This document shows, piece by piece, positions 53,438 through 61,941 of a stretch of DNA of 64,000 nucleotides. The DNA comes from Hyphomicrobiales bacterium. Lineage in GTDB: Bacteria > Pseudomonadota > Alphaproteobacteria > Rhizobiales > Xanthobacteraceae. The DNA is taken from positions 1 through 64,000 of the forward strand of contig JAFKKM010000022.1 in the NCBI GenBank assembly GCA_017305555.1, read 5' to 3'. Position 1 is the first letter of the stretch. Each line of letters starts with the position of its first letter. Below the pieces are notes generated by a model. It did no database searches and was not told where the DNA came from. It worked only from the letters and a program-made list of their open reading frames with translations. The position numbers were made by a program, and so were the translations under genes.

Positions 53438-55438
53438 TCACACGCCAAACGGATATGTATCCGGAAGGCCCTTGATCGCAGCCGTCTCCAGCGGCGTAAC
53501 TGCCCGGCTGTCATCGAACCAGATATACTCATCGAACTGCCGCGGCAGACTGGCTCGGAAGTAATGGCTCGCCCGTTCGGTCTCGGGCCGGTAAATGACG
53601 CCGATCGCCCGTTCAAGACGCTGCCGGGCAAGGCCCGTCGGTCCGCACAGATCACTGCGATTGCGTATTCCAAGCATGAACCGCGCCAATCCGGTCGCGT
53701 GACATAACTGCTCGTAGCTGTTGGGGAGTGCCGGCCGCACGGCTTTGACCTCCATCGGCCCATTCCAATCGGAAGCTGCGGCCACCGTCCCGCTGTGGGT
53801 GCCGAATCCCACCAGATAGGCGTGAGCGCCGAATGCCTTGCGGCAGAGTTGACCCAGATTATGCTCCCCTCGTGCAGCCATCTCGGTCGCCTCGGCGTTG
53901 CCGACATGTGAGTTGTGCGCCCATACGATGGCTTTGCTGTCCGGTCCGTGAAATGCAAGCAGGTTCTTTAGCGTTTCGAACATATGGCTGTCGCGCAGAT
54001 TCCATGATGCGCGCGAGCCGTAATACATGATCCGGTAGTAGCGTTCCGCATTGGCAATCAGGCGCGCATTCTGTTCGGCATCGAGAAATCGCTCGCCGTC
54101 ATGTTCGGCATAGGCCTGGCGCTTCGCAAGAAGCTCGGTCAGCGCGCGAACGACGTCGGATTCGCATCTCGGATAGGATCCGGTGAGAGCCGCATGACCG
54201 TAGGTGGCCGGATCGTGCTGCCATGGCGTCAGGCATCCGTAGCGTTCGCGAGCGACCCGGGCCGATTCCGGATCGACCTCATCGGGATAGCTCAGAACAG
54301 ACCTGATTGAATCATAAAGGCTGTAAAGGTCGAGGCCGTGGAACGCGACGCGCTTGTCGCGCGCGACCGTGCCGTTGTGCTTGCGCAGCCAGCTCACAAA
54401 ATCGCGAACCTCGACGTTACGCCACATCCAGGTGGGGAACCGGGCAAACGCGGTCCATTCAGAGGGAGGATATTCGAAGTGGCGCACGTAATGGTCGACC
54501 CGCGCGGCATCGAGCCAGTCGGCTTCAATCGCGACAAAGCGGAAATTCTTCCTGACGATAAGATCCCGTGTGATGCGCGCGCGCATCCGGTAGAACTCCG
54601 AAGTGCCGTGAGTTGCTTCACCCAGCAGAACAATGCGCGCTGAACCGATACGATCCATCAGCGGGTCAAGATCGGCGGCTTCGATCGAAGCGAACGAATC
54701 CGCGGCATCCGCCAGATCGCGAACCAGAATTTCCTCGTCCGAGGAAGCCGGACGCGATGCGCGGTGCGCTCGGACCGATCGGCCTCCTCCGGGTGCCGCC
54801 CATCCCTCCTCCCCGATCAACGGAACGAAGCGGACATCGGCGATATCTTCACTGCGATACTCATCCTTCGAAAGCCGGGTGACTCGCACCAATTCTTGAC
54901 TGCGCTGGTCCACCCCGATCGGAATCACCAGCCGACCGCCGATCTTCAACTGCTGCTTGAGAGCATCCGGAACCTGCGGCCCGCCAGCCGCCACGACAAT
55001 TGCGTCATAGGGCGCATGTTCCGCCCACCCCTTGGTGCCGTCGCCATGGCGAACGCGGACGTTGTCATAGCCGGGTTCAGCAAGAAGGGTCGCGGCCTGT
55101 TCGGCCAGCGGGCCGAGCCGCTCTACGGTGTAGACGTCGGCCGCGATCTCCGACAGAACCGCCGCGGCATAGCCGGAGCCGGCGCCGATCTCCAGCACCT
55201 TCTCGCCGCCGCTCAGCATCAGCGCCTCTGCCATGAAGGCAACGATATAGGGCTGGGAGATCGTTTGCTCTCCCGCGATCGGCAGTGGCGCATCCTCGTA
55301 GGCGAACTCACGAAGGTTGTCTGGGAGAAACGGTTCGCGCGGCACCTTGCGCATGGCATCGAGGACCAGTTCGTCGCGAACGCCACGGGCTGCGATATGT
55401 CGTTCGACCATCTGCTTGCGTAGAGACTGGAAGTCCAT
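53438..55438 (-). CDS. PCMT - erythromycin esterase fusion protein
   Basis: Two-domain enzyme of 666 aa. Residues 1-215 are a protein-L-isoaspartate O-methyltransferase (EQTISQPYIVAFMAEAL; SAM motif VLEIGAGSGYAAAVLSEIA; IVVAAGGPQVPDAL) that repairs aged proteins. Residues 240-666 are an erythromycin-esterase-like domain (LLGEATHGTSEFYRMRARI; FHGLDLYSLYDS; IVWAHNSHVGNAEATEM). Glu and His residues of the esterase motifs are kept. Fusion suggests a stress-survival role rather than macrolide resistance. It is divergent from chaB across a perfect FixK-type box. Confidence 0.9.
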   Translation of the reverse strand: MDFQSLRKQMVERHIAARGVRDELVLDAMRKVPREPFLPDNLREFAYEDAPLPIAGEQTISQPYIVAFMAEALMLSGGEKVLEIGAGSGYAAAVLSEIAADVYTVERLGPLAEQAATLLAEPGYDNVRVRHGDGTKGWAEHAPYDAIVVAAGGPQVPDALKQQLKIGGRLVIPIGVDQRSQELVRVTRLSKDEYRSEDIADVRFVPLIGEEGWAAPGGGRSVRAHRASRPASSDEEILVRDLADAADSFASIEAADLDPLMDRIGSARIVLLGEATHGTSEFYRMRARITRDLIVRKNFRFVAIEADWLDAARVDHYVRHFEYPPSEWTAFARFPTWMWRNVEVRDFVSWLRKHNGTVARDKRVAFHGLDLYSLYDSIRSVLSYPDEVDPESARVARERYGCLTPWQHDPATYGHAALTGSYPRCESDVVRALTELLAKRQAYAEHDGERFLDAEQNARLIANAERYYRIMYYGSRASWNLRDSHMFETLKNLLAFHGPDSKAIVWAHNSHVGNAEATEMAARGEHNLGQLCRKAFGAHAYLVGFGTHSGTVAAASDWNGPMEVKAVRPALPNSYEQLCHATGLARFMLGIRNRSDLCGPTGLARQRLERAIGVIYRPETERASHYFRASLPRQFDEYIWFDDSRAVTPLETAAIKGLPDTYPFGV

Positions 55439-55487
55439 CGCCGACCCCTCTGAACGATCAGCATATTCATCTCATCATGCGCGCGAT

Positions 55488-55501
55488 TTGATCGATATCA
55501 A
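55488..55501. promoter_or_regulatory. FNR/FixK-type box between the PCMT fusion and chaB
   Basis: TTGATCGATATCAA, a perfect match in a 155-base divergent promoter. Centred 57 bases from the PCMT start and about 100 bases from chaB, it could serve both directions. Confidence 0.78.
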
Positions 55502-55593
55502 AAGGCGGCACATACGATCGTACTTGAGTGCGCACCTCATGACGTTTCAACTAAAAGCGATATGTTCCGCGTGATCTCGCAAAGGAACAGCAT

Positions 55594-55815
55594 ATGCCGT
55601 ATGCTTCCGTTAACGACCTACCTGCATCCGTCCGTGCCCATTTGCCTTTGCATGCGCAGGAGATTTATCTCGCCGCCTTCAACAACGCTTGGACGGAATA
55701 CCAGGATCGCGGCACCGAACGTGGTGAGGAGATAGCTCATCGCGTGGCCTGGACGGCGGTGAAACGTAAATATCAGAAAGCCAGAGACCGCTGGATTCCG
55801 CTTCAGTCTGATTGA
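55594..55815 (+). CDS. chaB: ChaB family protein
   Basis: A 73-residue protein with the ChaB signature: DLPASVRAHLPLHAQEIYLAAFNNAWTEYQDRGTERGEEIAHRVAWTAVKRKYQKARDRWIP. ChaB was named as a cation-transport regulator, but the fold is a small nucleic-acid-like domain and its role is uncertain. It has AAAGGAAC upstream and a FixK-type box about 100 bases before the start. Confidence 0.92.
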   Translation: MPYASVNDLPASVRAHLPLHAQEIYLAAFNNAWTEYQDRGTERGEEIAHRVAWTAVKRKYQKARDRWIPLQSD

Positions 55816-55953
55816 CACAGTTACATCAGCAGAGGCTTCGCAAGATCGGACAATGCGCGGATATCAATTCCTTTGCTGCAATTCTTGCCCGCAACGCGCT
55901 TTTGTCTGCAAGTCGCTGAACAAGTAAAGAATGAGCACACGTCCAGCCGCGCT

Positions 55954-55981
55954 GGTCGCGGCCGACAGAGAGGCCGCGACC
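55954..55981. repeat. Strong perfect hairpin
   Basis: GGTCGCGGCC and GGCCGCGACC, ten perfect GC-rich pairs around an eight-base loop (55964-55971). There is no T-run, so it is not a standard intrinsic terminator in either direction, though it could act as a terminator of chaB or a REP-like element. It is the only marked structure between chaB and the next promoter in a 335-base gap without genes. Confidence 0.65.
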
Positions 55982-56076
55982 GTTCACGGTTGCGCGCCGC
56001 ACGCTCCCAAAGTTCGCACGATTCACCATAGTATTTTGATCGGATGTTTTGCACGGCTTGTCTCGGCACACTTGGT

Positions 56077-56090
56077 TTGACGTAGATCAA
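56077..56090 (+). promoter_or_regulatory. FNR/FixK-type box upstream of a secreted unknown
   Basis: TTGACGTAGATCAA, one change from the consensus, centred 67 bases before ATG 56151. The predicted start near 56125 leaves a 26-base leader. Confidence 0.75.
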
Positions 56091-56150
56091 GTAAACAACG
56101 GACATCGAGTCCGAGAATGAACATCGGAAAATTTACTGCGGGAGATTCTT

Positions 56151-56639
56151 ATGAACAATCACATCGCTCTCCTCTTTTGCTCGATTTTGGCCATGCTCAT
56201 CGGCCCCCAAACAGCGCGCGCTGATATTCTAGCGCGATATGAATGCAGCATGGTCGACTTTTTCACTCAAGAGCCTATGGGCGATCGCCCGGATCACAAT
56301 CTTTCACTTCTGCAATACTCCTGTGTCGGCGTGGACGGCCTGTTGAAGGGTGTCTTGTACAGCGGCTCGAACACCGTTGAATGGGATGGCCTCAAGGGCA
56401 AGATTATTGTCGGCGGCGGAATTCACCGCATTCCCGGCGGTCGCCTCGTCACCGAACTCACCGAGGGCAACGTGGTCGCAGTCATGAAGGACGGCAAACT
56501 CATCGGCAACGAATCCTCGGGCAAGGGTATCGTGAAGCTTGCCGCCGGCCCCTTCGCCACGCTCAACGGCAAGACCGTCAAGTTCAACACCACGCCGATC
56601 AGCCCGATCCGATGGACGCTTGAGTTGACCGCGGAATGA
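56151..56639 (+). CDS. Exported protein of unknown function
   Basis: Secreted protein of 162 aa. The signal is NNHIALLFCSILAMLIGPQTARA with a cleavage site after ARA. The mature part is glycine-rich and beta-prone (LKGKIIVGGGIHRIPGGRLVTELTEG; ATLNGKTVKFNTTPIS), with cysteines at YECSMV and YSCVGV that may form one disulfide. I do not recognise a family. The FNR-type box upstream links it to oxygen limitation. Confidence 0.6.
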   Translation: MNNHIALLFCSILAMLIGPQTARADILARYECSMVDFFTQEPMGDRPDHNLSLLQYSCVGVDGLLKGVLYSGSNTVEWDGLKGKIIVGGGIHRIPGGRLVTELTEGNVVAVMKDGKLIGNESSGKGIVKLAAGPFATLNGKTVKFNTTPISPIRWTLELTAE

Positions 56640-56766
56640 CCACACTTGGAAAAACAGACCGGCGCACCGATCACGCTGGCTATCCGCTTCTCGGACCAGC
56701 GAACGACAGAAGCCGCCCCTCGGCAGCAAGGCAACCGAGCCGGCGACGACCTTTCGGACGACCCTA

Positions 56767-57261
56767 ATGGCAAGCATGAGTGCTGGCATTTTGATGTATC
56801 GCGGCAGCGGCAATGACATGGCCGTTCTTCTCGTGCACCCGGGCGGCCCCTATTGGTCCAGGCGTGACCTGGGCGCATGGTCGATCCCGAAAGGTGAAAT
56901 CGACGACGGAGAGGATGCAGAAAACGCAGCCTGCCGCGAATTCTCGGAAGAACTCGGCGTGCCGGTTCACGGTCGGCTCCTGCCACTCGGCCGCATACGC
57001 CAGCACGCCGGCAAGATCGTTTACGGCTACGCGCTGGAAGGCGATCTCGACGTCCGCATCATCCGCAGCAACGACGTCACAATCACATGGCCTCCCCGCG
57101 GCGGCCGGATCATCTCATTTCCTGAAATCGACCGTGCCGACTGGTTTGCGATCCCCTTTGCCCGGCAGAAGATTCTCGCAAGCCAGCAGCCGTTCCTCGA
57201 TCGTCCTGTAGATATCCGCAAGACGGCGCCACAGCCGAATCCGTCGGAGACCACGACATGA
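56767..57261 (+). CDS. NUDIX hydrolase
   Basis: A 164-residue NUDIX protein. The box GEIDDGEDAENAACREFSEELG fits G-x5-E-x7-REUxEE-x-G fully, so it should hydrolyse a nucleoside diphosphate derivative. The start SAGILMYRGSGNDMAVLLVHPGGPYW with WSIPKGE is typical of the bis(5'-nucleosyl)-tetraphosphatase/decapping-like group. It overlaps the PHA synthase start by four bases (57258-57261), which is unusual and suggests coupled expression. Confidence 0.9.
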   Translation: MASMSAGILMYRGSGNDMAVLLVHPGGPYWSRRDLGAWSIPKGEIDDGEDAENAACREFSEELGVPVHGRLLPLGRIRQHAGKIVYGYALEGDLDVRIIRSNDVTITWPPRGGRIISFPEIDRADWFAIPFARQKILASQQPFLDRPVDIRKTAPQPNPSETTT

Positions 57262-59027
57262 CCTCACATCAAGCGTTATCGAAGCTCGCCGATGTCGAGG
57301 CTGCTATGGTCCACCGCTCCAATGACTTCGTGCGTGAGTTTGATCGTCGGCGTCACGGCCGCTTCGGTTTGCTTCTCGGGGGGCAATCACCTTGGGCGGC
57401 CTTGCAGGCGTGGGAGGATTGGGCGTTCCACCTGATGATTTCGAGCGGCAAGCAATTGGAACTGAGCGAACTCGTTGCGGAAACGATTCTCTCGCTCTCC
57501 CGCACCGCTCTGGCAAGCGAACCGCCGGGCAGCGACGACAAATCAGGCTATGATGATCGCCGCTTCCGTGATCAGAGCTGGAGATATCCACCATTCAATC
57601 TGCTTGCCCACGCCCAACTCGCCACCGAAGCGTTTTGGCACGCCGCCACGCGCGATATTTCTGGCATGGAGCGTCATCACGCCAAGCGCGTCGATTTTCT
57701 CGGCAGCCTCGTGCTGAATGCGTTCGCACCGGTCAATTTCGCCTGGACCAACCCGCTGGTTCTACAGGCCGCGTGGCGGACAGGCGGCGCCAACTTCACC
57801 GCCGGCGCATCGCTGCTGGCCGAAGATATCGTCCGGCTCGCGCGCGGCGAAAAACTGAAGGGTCTCGACGAGTTCAAGATCGGCCAGAACATTGCCCTGA
57901 CCGAAGGCACGGTGGTGTTTCGCAACGAACTGATGGAACTGATCCAGTATACGCCGACGACAACGGACGTGCGCGAGGAGCCCCTGCTGATCGTGCCAGC
58001 CTGGATCATGAAATACTACATTCTCGATCTAAGCCCGGAAAATTCGCTGGTTCGCTATCTGGTCGATCAGGGCTTTACCGTGTTCATGATTTCCTGGAAA
58101 AATCCCGGTGTGGAGCTGAGAGATACGTCCTTCGATGACTATCGCAGCAAGGGCGTCATGACCGCGATCGACACCATCAATCGTGTCGTTCCCGGACGAA
58201 AGCTCCACGCCGTGGGTTACTGTCTCGGCGGGACCATTCTCGCGATCGCCGCCGCCGCAATGGATCGCGATCACGACGACAGGCTTGCCAGCCTCAGCCT
58301 GCTCGCAGCCCAGACCGATTTCACCGAGGCCGGAGAGCTGATGCTTTTCATCGACGAAAGCCAGCTTGCCCTGCTCGACGACATCATGCATGTCCAGGGC
58401 TTTCTCGACACCAAGCAGATGGCGGGGGCGTTCTACGTGCTGCGCGCCAACGAGATGATCTTTTCGCAGTTTGTCGAAAGATATCTGCTGAGCTCGCCGC
58501 GAACGCCGACCGATCTCGATGCATGGCTCGCCGATCCCACGCGGATGCCGGCGCGAATGCATAGCGAGTATCTGCGTCAGTTGTTCCTCAACAACAGTTT
58601 TGCCCACGGCAACTATCTGGTCCACGGACGGGCCGTGGCGCTGAAGGACATCAAGACGTCCATTTTCGCGCTCGGCGCCGAACGCGACCACATCGCGCCG
58701 TGGCGATCAGTCTACAATATCGAGCTTTACGGCTCGGCGGACACCGAGTTCGTGCTCACCGGGGGCGGGCACAACAGTTCGGTCGTCAGTCCGCCCGGCA
58801 AGGCCGGCGCATACTATCGCATCAGCACATGCGATCCGTCCGGAAAATATGTCGATCCCGATACATGGCTGGCTTCGACCGCGCAAAAGCAAGGATCGTG
58901 GTGGCCGGAATGGATCCGCTGGCTGGATGCCCATTCTTCGGCTGTGCGCGTGGCGCCGCCCCCCGTGGGGTTCGCCCGTGAAGCGTCTTACGGTCCGGCC
59001 CCCGGATCGTATGTGTTTGAAACCTGA
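57258..59027 (+). CDS. phaC: Poly(3-hydroxyalkanoate) polymerase PhaC
   Basis: PHA synthase of 589 aa that polymerises 3-hydroxyacyl-CoA into storage granules. The N-terminal region includes DRRFRDQSWRYPPFNLLAHAQL (family pattern DRRF....W...P......). The lipase-like box is GYCLGGTILAIAA with the nucleophile Cys322. Conserved VPAWIMKYYILDLSPENSLVRYLVDQGFTVFMISWKNP and HIAPWRSVYN with GGGHN (catalytic histidine) are present. It fits class I length. Acetoacetyl-CoA reductase, which makes its monomer, is encoded at 61942. Confidence 0.93.
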   Translation: MTSHQALSKLADVEAAMVHRSNDFVREFDRRRHGRFGLLLGGQSPWAALQAWEDWAFHLMISSGKQLELSELVAETILSLSRTALASEPPGSDDKSGYDDRRFRDQSWRYPPFNLLAHAQLATEAFWHAATRDISGMERHHAKRVDFLGSLVLNAFAPVNFAWTNPLVLQAAWRTGGANFTAGASLLAEDIVRLARGEKLKGLDEFKIGQNIALTEGTVVFRNELMELIQYTPTTTDVREEPLLIVPAWIMKYYILDLSPENSLVRYLVDQGFTVFMISWKNPGVELRDTSFDDYRSKGVMTAIDTINRVVPGRKLHAVGYCLGGTILAIAAAAMDRDHDDRLASLSLLAAQTDFTEAGELMLFIDESQLALLDDIMHVQGFLDTKQMAGAFYVLRANEMIFSQFVERYLLSSPRTPTDLDAWLADPTRMPARMHSEYLRQLFLNNSFAHGNYLVHGRAVALKDIKTSIFALGAERDHIAPWRSVYNIELYGSADTEFVLTGGGHNSSVVSPPGKAGAYYRISTCDPSGKYVDPDTWLASTAQKQGSWWPEWIRWLDAHSSAVRVAPPPVGFAREASYGPAPGSYVFET

Positions 59028-59107
59028 ACACCAGAGCGCGTATCGTGACAAGCCGCGCTGGATAACGGCACGGCATCGTCGACCCTGGTGGTCCGCAACG
59101 AACCGGC

Positions 59108-59121
59108 TTGATCGAAATCAA
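59108..59121 (+). promoter_or_regulatory. FNR/FixK-type box upstream of the alcohol dehydrogenase
   Basis: TTGATCGAAATCAA, a perfect match. Predicted start near 59156, 56 bases before ATG 59212. Confidence 0.78.
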
Positions 59122-59211
59122 CGCGCGGCTCGATAAACCAGCCTCTACTGCGATCCCTCTGGAGAACCGATAGCAACCGCAACGTCCTCCAACGACCGAT
59201 CGGAGCGTTCC

Positions 59212-60249
59212 ATGAAAGCACTCGTCTACCATGGACCCGGACTTAAAGCGCTCGAAGATCGTCCCAAGCCTGAACTGCGCGAGGCCGGAGACGCGATCGT
59301 CAAGCTGGTGAAAACCACCATCTGCGGCACGGACCTGCATATTCTGAAAGGCGACGTCCCGACCTGTACGCCCGGCCGCATCCTCGGGCATGAGGGCGTG
59401 GGCATCGTCGATTCAGTCGGCGCCAGCGTCACGACATTCGAGCCGGGCGATCATGTTCTGATCTCCTGCATATCCTCCTGCGGCAAATGCGAATACTGCC
59501 GTCGGGGCATGTATTCCCACTGCGCGACCGGTGGCTGGATTCTTGGCAACCAGATCGACGGCACCCAGGCCGAATACGTCCGGACCCCGCATGCCGACAC
59601 CAGCCTCTATCGTATTCCGGCCGGCGCCGACGAAGAGACGCTGGTCATGCTCAGCGACATTCTGCCGACAGGCTTCGAATGCGGCGTGCTGAACGGGAAG
59701 GTCGCGCCGGGGTCAACCGTCGCCATCGTCGGCTGCGGGCCGATCGGTCTTGCCGCCCTGCTGACGGCGCAGTTCTACTCTCCTGCCGAACTGATCATGA
59801 TCGATCTTGACGACAAACGTCTCGATATCGCGAGAACGTTCGGCGCCACGCATACGATCAACAGCGCGTCCGGTCGGGTCATCGACAAGGTGAAAGAACT
59901 GACCGGCGGCAAAGGCGTCGACACGGCGGTCGAGGCGGTCGGCGTTCCCGCCACTTTCGAGCTTTGCGAAGATATCGTCGCTCCCGGTGGCACGATCGCC
60001 AACATCGGCGTCCACGGCAGCAAAGTCGATCTTCATCTGGAGCGATTGTGGTCGCAGAATATCTCGATTACCACCCGTCTGGTGGACACGGTCACGACAC
60101 CCATGCTGCTCAAGACGGTACAATCACGAAAGATCAACCCCGGTCAATTGATTACGCACCGCTTTCCTCTCGATCGCATTCTCGACGCCTATGATACATT
60201 CAGCCGTGCCACCGATACGGGAGCTTTGAAGGTGATTATTACGGCCTGA
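59212..60249 (+). CDS. Zinc-dependent alcohol dehydrogenase
   Basis: Medium-chain dehydrogenase of 345 aa. Catalytic zinc ligands: Cys38 (TTICGTDLH), His60-Glu61 (LGHEGVG). Structural zinc: Cys90, 93, 96 and 104 (SSCGKCEYCRRGMYSHC). NAD-binding GCGPIGLAAL. The family oxidises alcohols or reduces aldehydes, and may regenerate NAD+ when oxygen is short, which fits the FixK-type box. Its place between phaC and stress genes supports a role in redox balance. The 217-base gap to the next gene holds nothing I can support. Confidence 0.92.
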   Translation: MKALVYHGPGLKALEDRPKPELREAGDAIVKLVKTTICGTDLHILKGDVPTCTPGRILGHEGVGIVDSVGASVTTFEPGDHVLISCISSCGKCEYCRRGMYSHCATGGWILGNQIDGTQAEYVRTPHADTSLYRIPAGADEETLVMLSDILPTGFECGVLNGKVAPGSTVAIVGCGPIGLAALLTAQFYSPAELIMIDLDDKRLDIARTFGATHTINSASGRVIDKVKELTGGKGVDTAVEAVGVPATFELCEDIVAPGGTIANIGVHGSKVDLHLERLWSQNISITTRLVDTVTTPMLLKTVQSRKINPGQLITHRFPLDRILDAYDTFSRATDTGALKVIITA

Positions 60250-60466
60250 AAGCGAGATCTGGCACGCGAGCAGTCGCCCGGGGGAGGATGCGTCCTCACA
60301 TGGCTGCATCACGACTCACTTCAAAGACCCTCCGTCACGAGATACACCTCGGTGATACCCCCGCGAGCATAGCCGGCATGCTGAGCGGAAGCGCGACACA
60401 GTCGGCGAATCCGCCAAGTAGTGTCGGCGTCAGAACTAATTCGTCTCCGAGCGTCTCACTTCCCGT

Positions 60467-61300
60467 CTAGTGCGACATGAAAACGGGGACCGTCATCGTT
60501 GCTAAAATTCCGCGCGTCGCCCCACCCAATACGAATTCACGCAGACGGGAATGTCCGTAGCCGCCCATTACAAGCAGACTCGCCGAACAGTCCGCGACGT
60601 GTGACAAAATGACATTTGCCACGTCAACATCGGCTGCTGGTGTTGTTTCCACTTCCACCTTGACATCGTGTCGGGCCAGATGTCGGGCAATGTCGGCACC
60701 GCGAAGCACCTGTTCGTCTGCGGTTTTCTCATTCGCAACGATGAACAGCTCGACGCCGTTGGCTTTTCTCAGCAGCGGCAATGCATCATTGACGGCGCGT
60801 GCCGCAGCACGGCTCCCATCCCAGCAGCAAACGATCCGATCTAGCTTCAGGCCGCTCCTCTCCGTGTAGGGGACGACGATCAGCGGTCGACCTGAGTCGA
60901 ACAAAGTCGCCTCGATAAGGAGGTCATTGTTGAACCCCCGGTCATCATCCGATTGCATAATGACGCTGAGATCGAAATGCCGGGCTGCTTCCGAGAAAGT
61001 CCTCGGCGGCCCGAAGTCACTCTGCAAGATGAGACGCGCCTCGGCCGAAACACCGCTGCGTTTCGCGGTTGCCTCAAACCGTTCAATGGCACTGCGGGCC
61101 GCTGTTTCACTTTCGGCGAGCAAATCCGCCAGAATATTGGCGGGGAAGTCTGGCAAGATGTAATTTGGAACCATAGCCGTGAAGGCTTCGGAAACTCCTG
61201 TCAAATGTGCGGCGAACGTCTCGGCTGTAGAGATTGCGAAATCGCGTACGGCATCCCGCGAGGCGTCACGTTCCAGATGAAGAATAATATCTTTGATCAT
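60467..61300 (-). CDS. Universal stress protein, tandem type (first copy)
   Basis: Protein of 277 aa, two UspA-like halves. The first half is degenerate (MIKDIILHLERDASRDAVRDFAISTAETFAAHLTGV); the second has the nucleotide-binding end LLVMGGYGHSRLREFVLGGATRGIL (GxxGHS pattern). Such proteins support survival in non-growing or low-oxygen cells. A paralogue is at 62864. A FixK-type box lies about 66 bases upstream. Confidence 0.88.
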   Translation of the reverse strand: MIKDIILHLERDASRDAVRDFAISTAETFAAHLTGVSEAFTAMVPNYILPDFPANILADLLAESETAARSAIERFEATAKRSGVSAEARLILQSDFGPPRTFSEAARHFDLSVIMQSDDDRGFNNDLLIEATLFDSGRPLIVVPYTERSGLKLDRIVCCWDGSRAAARAVNDALPLLRKANGVELFIVANEKTADEQVLRGADIARHLARHDVKVEVETTPAADVDVANVILSHVADCSASLLVMGGYGHSRLREFVLGGATRGILATMTVPVFMSH

Positions 61301-61359
61301 AAAATTGACTCCCGACTAGCGTGCTTCGCGAAAGTGTAAATCATCGGCATTCTCCCAGG

Positions 61360-61373
61360 TTGACGCATATCAA
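61360..61373 (-). promoter_or_regulatory. FNR/FixK-type box upstream of the first USP gene
   Basis: TTGACGCATATCAA, one change from the consensus. With the activator at -41.5 the start would be near 61325, 25 bases before the ATG at 61300. Confidence 0.72.
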
Positions 61374-61492
61374 AAGCAGGTTGCGGCTTCCCGATCTGAT
61401 CGGTTTCCATACGGAATGGCGACGAATACCTGCTATCTATCAGCATCTTCTGCGCGATCATTGCTCATTCAGGTGGTCCCAACAACGGAGGC

Positions 61493-61506
61493 TTGAGCTA
61501 GATCAA
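61493..61506 (+). promoter_or_regulatory. FNR/FixK-type box upstream of the c-type cytochrome
   Basis: TTGAGCTAGATCAA, one change from the consensus, centred 65 bases before ATG 61565. Confidence 0.68.
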
Positions 61507-61564
61507 TCGGGCCGAGTGTTCTCATGATAGATGTCCACCTCAACTTTCCATCTCAAGAAAAACG

Positions 61565-61888
61565 ATGCGCACTGGTCGATTTCTATTCTGGACACTGCTT
61601 TTGCTTGTCGCCTCGAGCGCGATGCACCGTGTTCAAGCTGCAAACATCGAGCAAGGCCGACGCTTGGCGCAGCTTTATTGCGCAGGATGCCATGCGATCG
61701 ACAAAGTCAGCCCAAGCCCGCTTCGGATAGCTCCACCGTTCCGCACCCTGCATGAACGCTATCCCGTGGAGATGCTTGAGGAGGCACTCGGCGAAGGAAT
61801 TTCGACCGGCCATCCCAGCATGCCGCAATTCCAGTTCGAACCCGATCAGATCGGCGACTTCATCAAGTTCCTTAAATCCCTCGAGTAA
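61565..61888 (+). CDS. Small periplasmic c-type cytochrome
   Basis: A 107-residue cytochrome c with a signal sequence (FLFWTLLLLVASSAMHRVQA) and one heme site CAGCH at about residues 39-43, followed by PPFRTLHERYPVEMLEEALGEGISTGHPSMPQFQFEPDQIGDFIKFLKSLE with the axial methionine in GHPSMPQF. It may carry electrons to the cbb3 oxidase or to a periplasmic reductase. Its FixK-type box supports a role at low oxygen. Confidence 0.88.
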   Translation: MRTGRFLFWTLLLLVASSAMHRVQAANIEQGRRLAQLYCAGCHAIDKVSPSPLRIAPPFRTLHERYPVEMLEEALGEGISTGHPSMPQFQFEPDQIGDFIKFLKSLE

Positions 61889-61941
61889 TCTGCATCGTAG
61901 GCTCGCGTCCACCTGCTGCAAGCTATCCTTCGCTTTACTAG

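Noticed and set aside
53380-53958. Extended start of the host attachment gene
   Set aside because: It overlaps the upstream PCMT-esterase gene and lacks homology; AAGGAG precedes ATG 53379.
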